From Bactrocera neohumeralis (lineage: Eukaryota > Arthropoda > Insecta > Diptera > Tephritidae): 64,000 nt of DNA. Positions 48,931 to 59,850 of the stretch are shown one piece after another (within the stretch, counting starts at the first letter, position 1; the number at the start of each line of letters is the position of its first letter). Below the pieces are notes generated by a model. The model saw only the letters and a list, made by a program, of their open reading frames with translations, did no database searches and was not told the origin of the DNA. The position numbers and the translations under genes are program-made. The stretch is taken from positions 17,322,144-17,386,143 of the forward strand of contig NC_065920.1 in NCBI RefSeq assembly GCF_024586455.1, written 5' to 3'.

Positions 48931-49658
48931 GAGGTCATTATATCCGCTTGCTTAAAAGTCATTATTAAAAAAATATCAAAATTTTATTTTTTGTATGTTA
49001 TGAATCTGTATGGAATAAACACCCATAAAAATTTGTAAAACAGTTATAACTTTCCTTTATGATGACCCACAGCTTTAGAAAAAAAATCATAACCGAATTT
49101 TTGAGTTAAAAATAACTTTTCAGCACAATTGCGCTCAATTCTTACTCCTTTAAATTGCAAGTGGCACTTCTTCTCTTCCTCCAATAAAAGCAATCCTTTA
49201 TTTTTGAAAAACATGCCTTCATTTTTGGAAAACAAATATTTGTACAACAAACATTCAAATGGAATGACGCATATCATACTCATATGTATTTAAAGGATAT
49301 GCATCCATAAATATATTACCAGCATTTTATTGCCAAGTTAAATAAACTTAATTAATATTGACGACTTGATTGCGCAATTTTTTTTGGCGCAGCGCTAAAT
49401 ATTAGCCATTTTTAAGCTATACAGGGGATTTTTTCGTGCAAGCAATGGAAGAATAAATAGAAATTAAAAAAGGAGCAGCAGCCACTGTTTGTTGTTCAAT
49501 TAAAAAATAGCCGAATGCCAAGCCACGGTACTTGAGTGGCGAAAAAACTTCACAACAGAATGTGTAATGTATGAGTGGCAGCAGGAAAGTCCTTAACCAG
49601 CCATTATAGAGCTTTACTTTTGGTAGTTCTTTCAAAGTACCATACTATACAGTGATTT
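48931..49658. other. Intergenic, nothing recognised
   Basis: A/T-rich unique sequence; no repeats or coding signal seen. Confidence 0.55.
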
Positions 49659-50416
49659 TTATACCCTGAACAGTTTATATAAGGTTTGTCATGAAGTTTT
49701 TAATACACGGCAGGAAACGTTGGATACCCTATTATATATACATATATACTTTTTGAGATATCGATCTGAAAATACACACATGTTCTTTTCTCTCTAAGTT
49801 CTTGCTCATTTAGCAGAATGACTGACTTCGTATCGCTATAGCATATAGTTGCCATGTAAACTGATCCATCAAAATCAAGTGTATGTATGTAACACTTTTT
49901 TATTTGACGAGATATCTACACGAAATTTGGCGTGGACTATTACTCAAGGCTTCACTATAATATCTGAATATTTTGTCCAAATCGGACCACTATAGCACAT
50001 AGCTGCCATACAAACTGACCAATTAAAATGAAACCCTTGTATGGAAAACTTTTTTATTTGATAAATTATCTGCATGAAATTCGGTACAGATTATGGTCTA
50101 AGGTAAGGCTACAATGTCCGCACATATCATTAAAATGGGGCCACTATAGCACATACATAACTGTCATACAAACTGATCAATCAAAATACAATCCTTATAT
50201 GGAAAACTTTTTTATTTGCTAAATTATCTGCGGTACAGATTATTTTCTAAAGTAAGGCTACAATATCCGTACATATCATTCAAATCGGACCACTATAGCA
50301 TATAGCTGTCATACAAACTGACGGATCAAAATTTAAAGAAATTGTTTTATAACACTTTATGCTATAAGAAATATGTCTGTGGAGGGTATTATAGCTTCGC
50401 TACAGCCGAAGTTAAT
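49659..50416 (-). repeat. 155-bp-unit dispersed element, copy H (near complete)
   Basis: On the minus strand: head CTTCGGCTGTAGCGAAGC and AATACCCTCC, four units with GTTTGTATGGCAGC-like cores, tail, and far end ACTGTTCAGGGTATAAAA. One unit is shortened by a deletion near 50230. Confidence 0.85.
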
Positions 50417-50655
50417 GTTTTTTCTTCTCATATGTATGTTTGTTTATGCGTGTGTGCCAAGCGACAGCGCGCAAAAGGCAAACGTTATTGTAAAACTAAA
50501 TTAAGATTGAAATGTAAAACTGAAAACGTTTTACACAATTACAATGTATCAATCCTAAATGAACAAATACAAACACACACATTTATTCAAAGATTTACAA
50601 GCACGCAAGTGCATAAACAATACCGCCGCTGAACGGGTTTGAGCAGGAGAATATG

Positions 50656-50840
50656 CTAAGAGTGGTGTTCCGATATAACCGCCGGCATTAGGTCTGCTTG
50701 CCGCCATACAATTTCTGTATGAATGTCCTGAAATCGCGATTTAATGGAGATGAGTGGCTCAAAAGTCTGCGTCATGACCACTTTCGATATCGATGAATTG
50801 CGTTGATGAATTAGTGGCGGTGTGGGGGGTGGCACCACAA
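50656..50840 (-). CDS. Orphan terminal exon candidate, unknown gene
   Basis: A strong minus-strand acceptor (AAATAACCCTTTTGCAG, exon starting 50840) is followed by an open frame to TAG at 50658-50656: about 60 residues beginning VVPPPTPPLIHQRNSSISK and ending LMPAVISEHHS. Entry is phase 1. A second frame after the same acceptor (phase 2) is open for 26 codons and ends IDIESGHDADF-TGA, so the coding frame is uncertain. Composition is richer in GC than the surroundings. I cannot name the protein or find its upstream exon with certainty. It may be the last exon of a gene whose body lies to the right, or a non-coding leader exon. Confidence 0.35.
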
Positions 50841-51742
50841 CTGCAAAAGGGTTATTTTTGAGAGTAAAGGCGCGCCAGCTGCAGCTAACTGCTTAATCGT
50901 ACACCAAAAAGCACTACGTTAACGAGCGGCACACACACACGCATACCGAAGGACACACTCCTCCTTCTTCCTATCTCAACTGCTGGAAATTAGCGTGTGA
51001 GTAGTTGGAAAAAATCGAAATAGCTCCAAAAATACAATATTTCTTTGTCCATTTGAGTTTTGTTGCCTCCATTTTATCGCATTGTTCGTTGCTGGGAATC
51101 ATTCGACTGCATAACTTACAAATCCGTTTGGTTTGCATATGAGCTGGATGGATATGAGGTGGCGTTGTTGGCATTGTTTTTGGCATTGTTTTTGTTGTTG
51201 CTGCTGGCGAACGCAACCAACATGCGTGCGGCTAGCAGGAAACAGCGTGTTCAATACACCATTGCGCCCACACTCTCTTTTTCTGTTAAGGTGAAATGTT
51301 GTGCCCGCACGCTAAGCAGCCTGATTGGTCGGCTGGTGGGTGAGGAGCAATGGCGTACGGTACTACGGGTCGTATGAATTTTGTATTTCACTTATGTATG
51401 TACATATGTATATGTATATTTGTTATGCTTGCAAATCAAAGTGAAAACATTCATACACACACACAATCACTTGCATAGAAATATTGAATAGAAAGAGATT
51501 AAAAAATTGACAGTCAATGTATGGAAATTTGAAGGGCAACAAAAAACCAAAAACAAATTAAAAAATATGTATGTATGTATATGTATGTATATAAAACAAG
51601 GACGGATCTTCTATGCCATACAATGGCAAATCCAATGATGTGCGCTTGGACGGATTTTGACAGTTCGTCAGACGCGTTGTCAGTCATGCAATCACTCACA
51701 CAACACAACCTAACGCACGGCACACACACAATACATACATAC

Positions 51743-51833
51743 CGTTAGACGCTATCGCTTGTCACAGACCGTTGGCCAGTAAGCTACTGTTGCGCTGCTC
51801 CTTTCCGGGCATTCAAATGCCTGAATATCATTC
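51743..51833 (-). other. Possible non-coding exon
   Basis: Minus strand: TTTTTTGATTAATTTATAG acceptor, 91 bases of GC-rich sequence, then a GTATGT donor at 51742. All three frames contain stops, so if real it is leader sequence. It would lie 900 bp upstream of the orphan exon at 50840. Confidence 0.2.
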
Positions 51834-51849
51834 CTATAAATTAATCAAA

Positions 51850-52436
51850 AAACAGTGAAAAATAAATAAATTCTATCAATGCGTCTTGCGTTGGTGTGCG
51901 TGTGAAAGCTTGGCAGCTCGCAAATTCATTGCTGCTCTGAAAGCAATTGCTACGCGCAGCCAAGTGCTTGTCGTAGGCTCACCTACAATCCAAGTATCAA
52001 ATGTTCATATTCAGTGGTGGTGTTGGTGTAAAGGGTTTGTGTGTCTAGTCCTTCACTCATTTTTATGTTTTGACTCGCTACATAAATATTTTTCCACTGC
52101 TAATAAACATTCTTCGCTAAACTTGCTGTGGGCGTGGTAAATATTTGCAATTTAGTTTGCGTACACTCATACATACATATGTATGGACTTGTGTATATGA
52201 GTGGTGCGAGGCAATGCTTTAACGAAGTTTGAATTTTTATCGCGTAATTGCCTAAAATGCGTGGGTTTATGTAAGCAGTTTTGAAGAAGTGTGTAACATT
52301 ACTATATCCTTAGGAATGCTTATGCCTTATGAGGACGGGAATTTCATAGACAATTCATAATATGATATATCCTGTGTATATATGAATAAAATCCTCTGTA
52401 TACATACTTATGTGGTTTAAATATGTACATATGGGG
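51850..52436. other. Intergenic, nothing recognised
   Basis: Unique sequence with an ORF of 84 codons (51886-52140, plus) lacking any family match. Confidence 0.5.
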
Positions 52437-52566
52437 TTAGGCTACTTCAGAATATTAAAAAAATCGAAAATTTTAATTTTGGATTTAAAGTACATTTTAG
52501 AGCCTTAAAAATATTATATAATTGGTAGAACAGTGGGAAAAAGTATTTTTCTGTCCAATCCTATCG
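52437..52566 (+). repeat. Second dispersed repeat family, copy 1
   Basis: Shares with 59235-59352 an ordered set of phrases: GGCTACTTCAGAATATTAAA, ACATTTTAGAGCCTTAAAAA, AATTGGTAGAACAGTGGGAA and TTTCTGTCCAAT. The identity is interrupted but too long for chance. Family unknown. Confidence 0.6.
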
Positions 52567-52789
52567 GAGCATAAGAAACTGCATGTTTCGAATTGGGGAA
52601 CGATGATGTACGGGGAATACATATGATTCCCTTTAATCTTTAATTACCGATTATTTTCTCCAGTCTGCAATTTTGGGAAAAAATTGTCTAATTGTAAACG
52701 CATATTCTGGTTAGACTAATAAAGGTTAAGATACAGTGGTCTTTTCATTAGTAAGACCTCTTAAAATCATCAGAGCCTGTTGAGCCCTC

Positions 52790-53520
52790 TAGAAAATGGC
52801 GATTTCGAAAATTTACTCTAGAAAATAAATTTGTTTATATTTTCATTAAAAAAATTAAATTTTTTCAATATTAAAAAAATTATATTTAATCTAAAACAAA
52901 TATGTATATGTACATACATATGTACCTATATAAATAAAATCCTTAAATTGAAAAAAATATGATAAATAAAATTCTTGGATTGAAAAAAATATATATATTA
53001 ATAAATAAATTCTTAAATAAAAAATATGAATTAATTAAATTATGCAAATTTAAAACTAAAAAAAATTAAAAAAATCCTAATTGAAATAAAAATAAGATAC
53101 TTAAATTAAAAAAAATATATAATAAATAAAATCCTTAAATTAAAAAAAATATTAAATAAATAAAATACTTAAATAAAAAAAAATATATATGTATGTATAT
53201 GAAAATAAAGAAATTCTTAAATAAAAATATATTGATTAGTTCAGAAACGACATTATTCATACATAAATTATGCAAATTCAAAACTAAAAAATTTTAAAAA
53301 TTCATGTTATTAAATAAAAATAACATACTTAAATTAAAAAAAAAATGTATGTATATAATAAATGAAAACTTTAAATTGAAAAAAAATATCTCCAAATAAA
53401 GAAACTCTTAAATAAAAAATATTAATTAGTTCAGAAGCGACATTATTCATACATAAATTATGCAAATTCAAAAAATTATTAATTTAAATAAAAATAAGAT
53501 GCTTAAATTAAAAAAGTATA
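52790..53520. repeat. A/T-rich block with about 190-bp tandem unit
   Basis: TTAGTTCAGAAACGACATTA followed by TTCATACATAAATTATGCAA at 53235 recurs at 53425 (one change, AAACG to AAGCG); a more decayed third version is near 53035. ATAAATAAAATCCTTAAATT-type filler lies between. Confidence 0.75.
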
Positions 53521-54892
53521 ATAAAAATTCCCCGTGGTTTAAAAACCACACAAGGTAATATAAATTAAAGTCGCTAAAACACCATAACCACTTTCATGCC
53601 GTCATTTGCGTGTGCGTTGGCGCCTCGGGCACTGTAATAAAATCATAACTGGCTGCTGGCAAAATTTTGCTACCTTTTAACCCACAGCAACGGTAATGGT
53701 GCTCAAAGAAAAGCCTGTCTATACATTGATCACCACAACTTTTGAACCATCGATACAAATGAAAACCAGCAAAAAATGCTAGCTAACGCGTAGTTATGAA
53801 AAATTCAGAATTCACGCACATATTGAACTAACGACAGCGTTGACGGTGACGCGCTAAACTTGAAAGTACGTGGCAACCACCTTGCTACGGGCATGCCACC
53901 TCGCCTTTACATACGCAACAGCCATATTTTCCGTGGTGTGCACTAGCGCCTTATCAATGCTTGCAGGCCGCCAGTTGCCCGTTGCCTGTTTGAGGCCTCT
54001 ATCTACTCACCCACACACATATCTATCTATCTGTGTACCTGTAGACACAAAACCAATCAAGTGGCGTGTACATCAGCAAAAAGCACGTCAATCAACAGCA
54101 ATGCCGACTAACGGTTACTCTCTTGCCGTCTGTACACCGTATTCGGCAATTGTTGGTGCCACAATCCTTTTGCTTGCTATCTGCGACCACCTAACCCTGC
54201 ACAGTTATCTTCGCCATTTTTTGTAATGTACACACACTCTTATTGCATGTACCCCTACGCATACACACCAGCTACCGTTTGTTTGTTGTTGCCTTTTGTG
54301 TGTGTGCTACCTGTTTTTTGAGTTCGCTGATCAATCTGCCCGGCAGTTCATGCCTAAACTCAGCTCAGCCGTTGATGGTTCGGCCGTTGGTCGGCTCGCT
54401 TTGTGTATTTGCTTTAATGTTGGCAAATTCTGTGTAGGTGTAGTTGGAGTGTATGTGTGTGTTTTGCATTATGCGCGCGCGACTGCTTTTCTTTCTGCTG
54501 ATAGCATTCCCATGCCATTGCTTTCACTTGAATTTTTTTCTTCACCCTGCCATTTTGATTGTTATTGCCAACTGCTTTTGCTTGACATATGAAGTTTTCA
54601 TTGCTTTAGGTCACTCATACGCCCTGTCGGTTCGTTATTAGTATGAATGCTGCTCAACTCATCTTTGTTTATGTAGCCTACTAGTGCGTAAGTTAACTTA
54701 AGTCTGATAACGGTAATAAATTTAATTTTTTTGTTGCTTGTTGTTGTTTGATTCTCACGAAAATTAAAGTAGACTTACATTTTTATGTTTACTTAAGCCT
54801 TTCTTATTGATATGTGATGATTTCAGATCATCTACAATGTACTAATATTCAGCTAAAACTCAAAATCATTATATCACGACTTTAAAATAGTT
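53521..54892. other. Intergenic, GC-richer 53560-54640
   Basis: Several overlapping plus ORFs of 60-118 codons, rich in Leu, Cys and Val, with no motif or family I recognise. No consistent splice structure was found. Confidence 0.5.
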
Positions 54893-55600
54893 ATATACAT
54901 TGTGACAAAAAAGCATCCGAAAATTATAATTAGATTCCCCGGGTAAATGATATTAAAAAAAATGTATTTTGCTAAGTTGGTAGAACTGCCCCTATTTTCG
55001 TGTGTGGAATCGTTGCGAATGTAGGAAAAGACTCACGGCAATTTAGTTTTATCAAAACCACAAGCCTTCGAGTGGTACAAAGCCTTCAAAGATGGTCGAC
55101 AGAAGACATGCCTCGTTCTAGACGACCTTCGACCTCTTTAATTCATGAAAATGTTAAATAAGTGAAGGATTTGGCGCTTGAAAATCGTCAGGCATTCTTG
55201 CTCGACTCGCCCCGATGAAATTGAGTTTTTTCAAAAAAGGTACCGTAAGCAGATCTCTTTAGACATGCCTGATCGTGCAAATTCCGATTTCATATTCATC
55301 TAGAGCATTATAACTGTCGATGAGACATGGGCTTATAAGTTTGACATGCAAACAAGTCAACAATCATCGGAATGTAGGGGGGGTGGGGGAAAACGAGCCG
55401 AAACCAAAAAACCACGCCAAAGCCGCTCAAAAATGAAGGTGATGCTCATTGTTTTTTTCGATATTCGTGGGTTGGTGCATCATGAATTTGTTCTGGAAGG
55501 AGAGACGATCAATAAGGAGTTCTATTTGGCCGTATTGAGGCGTTTGCGTGAGAACATCCGTAGAAAACGGACGGAATTATGGAACAACAGTTCAAGAACA
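54893..55600 (+). pseudogene. Mariner (DD34D-type) transposase fragment, broken
   Basis: Pieces in different plus frames: EWYKAFKDGR-like and SLIHENVK / VKDLALENRQ (DNA-binding domain, 55060-55190), TVDETWAYKFD (first catalytic aspartate, about 55315-55345) and KVMLIVFFDIRGLVHHEFVL to FYLAVLRRLRENIRRKRTEL (55435-55580). This succession is typical of classical mariners. The coding sequence is frameshifted and has stops and internal loss, and it breaks off at 55600 where the rosa palindrome begins, so the second and third catalytic residues are absent. Non-functional. Confidence 0.8.
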
Positions 55601-55609
55601 TACATATAT

Positions 55610-56563
55610 GTGATTTTTTAAGAGCTTGATATATGTTTTAGAAAAAATAGTCATAAAATTTGCAAAATCTCATCGGTTCTTTATTTGAAACGTTAGATTG
55701 GTTCATGACATTTACTTTTTGAAGATAATTTCATTTAAATGTTGACCGCGGCTGCGTCTTAGATTGGTCCATTCGGAAAGTCCAATTTTGGGCAACTTTT
55801 TTCGGCATTTCGGCCGGAATAATCCGAATTTCTTCGGAAATGTTGTCTTCCAAACTGGAATAGTATGCTGGCTTTATTTCTGTAGACTTTAGACTTGACG
55901 TAGCGACAAAAAATAGTCTAAAGGCGTTAAATCGCATGATCTTGGTAAAAAACTGCCCATAATCCCGAAAAATGCACTGTTTGGTGTGGTTTGTACGCTG
56001 GTGGAATCATTGCACTATATTTTTCAAAGATGCTGTTGGACGCAACGTTACGGTGAATGGCGATCGCTATCGTTCGATGCTAACAAACTTTTTGTTGCCA
56101 AAAATGGAAGAACTGAACTTGGTTGACATGATGGCGCTACATGCCACACAGCTCGCGATTCTATGGCCATTTTGAGGGAAAACTTCGGAGAACAATTCAT
56201 CTCAAGAAATGGACCCGTAAGTTGGCCACCAAGATCATGCGATTTAACGCCTTTAGACTATTTTTTGTGGGGCTACGTCAAGTCTAAAGTCTACAGAAAT
56301 AAGCCAGCAACTATTCCAGCTTTGGAAGACAACATTTCCGAAGAAATTCGGGCTATTCCGGCCGAAATGCTCGAAAAAGTTGCCCAAAATTGGACTTTCC
56401 GAATGGACCACCTAAGACGCAGCCGCGGTCAACATTTAAATGAAATTATTTTCAAAAAGTAATATCATGACACAATCTAACGTTTCAAATAAAGAACCGA
56501 TGAGATTTTGCAAATTTTATGCGTTTTTTTTAAAAAAAAGTTATCAAGCTCTTAAAAAATCAC
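55610..56563. mobile_element. Inverted duplication of a rosa-type mariner 3' end
   Basis: 55610-55946 and 56228-56563 are reverse complements over about 335 bp with few differences, separated by a 281-bp centre. The right arm and centre, read on plus, encode the C-terminal part of a DD41D-type transposase (VTVNGDRYRSMLT; CDLTPLDYFLWGYVKSKVY; ending EIIFKK-TAA at 56462). The QDG segment is largely missing from the centre. The left arm repeats the same 3' end facing the other way. A transcript through it would fold into a hairpin of about 335 pairs. It abuts the mariner fragment on the left and a small TIR element on the right. Confidence 0.88.
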
Positions 56564-56574
56564 CCGATATGTAT

Positions 56575-56837
56575 ATATCGTCACCTGAAATGCAAAATAA
56601 CGTATCATCAAAAAATTCGAAATTGAATGTCTTATAGAATATGCTTCACTACTTCAAATTACTTACATAATATTACATATGTTCAACATTTTCTGGTTCT
56701 CCGATCAAATATAAACTAGTTTTAACCAATATTAAAATTTTGTTTCACTCATGTTTCATTTTATTTCGTGTTTCATTCATGCCACTGTAAATTTCCGAAA
56801 ATGTTGTTACGTTATTTTGCATTTCAGGTGACGATAT
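56575..56837. mobile_element. MITE-like element with 30-bp perfect TIRs
   Basis: 56575-56604 and 56808-56837 are perfect inverted copies (outer end ATATCGTCACCTGAAATGCA), enclosing 203 bp of A/T-rich non-coding DNA. TA/TA flanks are compatible with a Tc1/mariner-type TA target duplication. No ORF inside. It lies 12 bp from the right arm of the rosa palindrome. Confidence 0.75.
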
Positions 56838-56860
56838 GTAGTATACATATCTTTATATAC

Positions 56861-57114
56861 ATATCGCTCATTTGCTGCAAGACCGGCATAAGTCAAAAAA
56901 ATCGATTTGCCAGAAAACGCGTTAAAAGTTTTCAACTGACTCCAACCTTACACGGAAGACAGCAATCATATTCTCTTCTCAAGCGGAGCATATAAGAGGT
57001 ATTCATATGAATTTTTCACTCAACATGAAGTATGATATAACGAACAATTCTGCATCCTTAACTCAAAAATCACGTTTTTTGAGTTATGACGACGTTGCAG
57101 CAAATGAGCGATAT
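56861..57114. mobile_element. MITE-like element with about 50-bp imperfect TIRs
   Basis: ATATCGCTCATTTGCTGCAA at 56861-56880 is matched exactly in reverse complement at 57095-57114, and the similarity continues inward (CATAAGTCAAAAAA versus CATAACTCAAAAAA, then an ATCGATTTG / GTGATTTTT piece) to about 50 bp. Total 254 bp, no transposase. Family not identified. Confidence 0.75.
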
Positions 57115-57214
57115 GACCTTAGACAGTTTCTAAATAGTCTCAAAAGCCTTCAAAATAAGTACAAACAAATATATCTAAAATCGAGAAACTCCAATACCGA
57201 CTATGTGTCCATCC

Positions 57215-57275
57215 AAGGGCTGGATCGTTCAGTTTGTATGGTAGCTAAATAGCAGCTTCTTGCGGGGTGAAAATG
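57215..57275 (+). repeat. 155-bp-unit dispersed element, copy I (short fragment)
   Basis: GATCGTTCAGTTTGTATGGT then AGCTAAATAGCAGCTTCTTG and GGGGTGAAAA: a unit core joined directly to tail sequence, so most of the element is deleted. Confidence 0.65.
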
Positions 57276-59020
57276 GATTTTCAATAAACCATTAGAAATC
57301 CTTAATTTTTTTCGGCATTTGGTCCGCTTATTAATCAATTCTTGCATTTATACATTTCACTCTTGCCGGACCAAGTACCACACTCCATTATTTTGCGCTT
57401 TATTAACTCCTAAGCCGCTTGCAACTTGATAACGAACCAATAAAATTCGAAACAGAAATAAAACAAAAAATACAATTATTAAAAAGATCAATAATAAAAC
57501 AACATTGCATAGCATTTGGTCAGTCAGTTTTGCGAAATGTTCAAAAAACATGCAATTAAGTCGTTAATACTTCATCGATTTAATTCCCTACGCAAGCACA
57601 TGCACCCAAACCAACTGCGAATGCACACACCCTAAGCCTAACTTGAGATATACCACCTATACGCAATAAACTAAGCACAACAACAATGCCCGCATACACG
57701 TGTGCTCATCCACCTCACACAGAGTGCTTGAGTGCCACGAGGCCGAAAAAATATGCAGTTGTTGGTAGCAGTGCTGGTGGTGGTGGTGGGGTGGGGTTTT
57801 CGAAAGGATTAAAGCATTAGCGCGTGCGGACGTCGTCGTGGATGAGCCGGCTGCGTCGTCACAACAGCGTCGCGGCAACGTCAAATGAATGTTTGCCAAA
57901 TGTAAAAATGATACCTACTTTAAATTGTTGGTAAGCAAACAGCGGAAGGCAGACCAAACAGTGACGACTAGGCTGGGCTACAAGCACACGGCCTTTACAC
58001 AAACTCCTCTCCCGCAGCTCTCGCAACTTTTTTAGCCAACTAAATAGCGAATTCCGCGCTACTGTCGTTTTCTATTTGTCTGTCGCGGCGGCGTCTATCA
58101 ATTCATCAAAACTGAAACAGGACAAACAGCACACGAACACACACACACATACACGTATATGTGTATAAATTTATGTGTTGGTACGTCCATTTGTAGCTTG
58201 TATGTAGTGATTGCTGTTGCAACGAAAGGAAAAAAAAAAATAACAGCGACGAGCAATAACTAAATAAACAACAGCAACGGAAGCGGAAATGGAATTGGCA
58301 ACGTTGTTAAGTTTGCGCTGACGCAAGGCGAAAGGCTGGTCAACAAAATTTGTTAGGCTGTCACTGGTAATGGTTGTTGTATGCCACACAAATATGGACA
58401 TACAAACACCTTTGGATACATACATACATATGTATGTAGTATCCACACATACAAACTTATAAGTACATACATACATATATGCTGGTTATAAGGCTAGCAC
58501 TACTGCCTGTTGTTGCAATAAAAATGCTTTGCTGCAAGCGCTGCTGCTTTGCTTGCAGTGTCGTCGGTATAAAACGCCATAAACCGTTATTCATGTTAGT
58601 GCCAATGTTGTCGCTATTTATGTAGGGACTGACACAACGCGATAGAGGTTTTGTTGCTGATTAATTCGTCTCGTACTGTTTATGCATATTTTCCCGTTAT
58701 GCAGTTGTGAAATTACAGTAAAACTTTTTGAACTCTCTTTTCCTGCTCAATAAAAACAATGAAAGCATCTTCCTTTTCGGCAGTCAAACACTAATTTATG
58801 GCATCTGTTAGTTGATGTTGTTGTTGTGCCAATAGTTTTGGAATTTAATTCCGTTTAATCGGTGATTTTTTTATATTTACCTTGCTTTGTTCGAGATATG
58901 TACGCTAACAAATGCTATATATTTTATAAATCTTAAAAGTTACATAACTTACGTAAATACATACATATATGCCGTTATTTAAGCACATACATTAAGCGAA
59001 TTCCATTTCAAAACGTTTTA
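57276..59020. other. Intergenic with GC island 57600-58330
   Basis: The island has (GGT)n and GTCGTC runs and no recognisable protein on either strand; it could be a promoter or leader region of a minus-strand gene. ACAT microsatellites lie at 58420-58480. Confidence 0.5.
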
Positions 59021-59040
59021 TCTTACCTGCAAAAGAAGAA
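59021..59040 (-). promoter_or_regulatory. Candidate recursive-splice (ratchet) site
   Basis: Minus strand: a TATTAAC branch-point-like motif, then ATTATCTTCTTCTTTTGCAG immediately followed by GTAAGA, so an excellent 3' splice site is fused to a 5' splice site with no exon between. This is the form of ratchet points in long Drosophila introns. It fits a long minus-strand intron between an upstream exon (for example 63973-63897) and a downstream acceptor (50841 or 30513). Confidence 0.5.
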
Positions 59041-59234
59041 GATAATAAAAATCGTTAATACTGAGGTCTTAGTTTTTCTATAAAATTTAAATATAATTAA
59101 GGTAATATGCATATAAATATGTATGTATACTATATGTATGTATTATATATGAATATGTTCTACCTGAAATACATATGTATATGAATTTGTTCTATCAAGC
59201 CTTTGTATGGAAAAATCATATATAAATATACACA

Positions 59235-59352
59235 GCCTTAGGCTATTTTAGTATTAGAAAATATATTATTTAGCTTTAATTACACTTTAGAGTTCTAAAA
59301 ACATTAGTCAATTGGCAGAATAGTAAAAATATAATATTTCCTTGTCCAATTT
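59235..59352 (+). repeat. Second dispersed repeat family, copy 2
   Basis: Counterpart of 52437-52566: GGCTATTTTAGTATTAGAAA, ACACTTTAGAGTTCTAAAAA, CAATTGGCAGAATAGTAAAA and TTTCCTTGTCCAAT in the same order. It is followed within about 25 bp by copy J of the 155-bp-unit element. Confidence 0.6.
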
Positions 59353-59374
59353 GCTGTTGAATGAAAGCATTAGT

Positions 59375-59850
59375 TAGTCCGCTTTAGATAATTTATGGAA
59401 AACTTTTGTATTTGGAGAAATACTTTTAACAAATATTTTATATATATATATATTATTGTCCAAGGCAGCGCTACAACCTCCAAAAAACTTGTTCAAATCG
59501 GGCTACTATAGCATATACATACATACATACATACATAGCATGTCATACAAACAAAGCGATCACAATCAAGTCCTTGTATGGAAAAATTTTTTATATGAGA
59601 AGATATCTTCGCGAAACTAGGCATACAATATTATTGAAAGCAACGGTATAATCTCCGAATAAATTATTCCGATCGGACTGCTGTAACATATAGCTGCCAT
59701 ACAATTCGATTGAGCAGAATCAAGTCCTTGTATAGAAAACTTTTGAATTTGATGAGTTATCGTCTCGAAATTTCGTACAAATTATTCTTCAACCACTATA
59801 GCATATTGCTTTCATATGTATGGAAAACTTTTTTTATTTATAAAAGTTTA
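59375..59850 (-). repeat. 155-bp-unit dispersed element, copy J (no ends)
   Basis: About three units read on minus, with cores as in AGCTATATGTTACAGCAGTC and a CATA microsatellite expanded within one core (59515-59537). Head and tail are missing. Confidence 0.8.

Noticed and set aside
53870..54226. 118-codon plus ORF in a GC-richer stretch
   Set aside because: Overlapping frames are equally open, the sequence is compositionally simple and no domain is recognisable.
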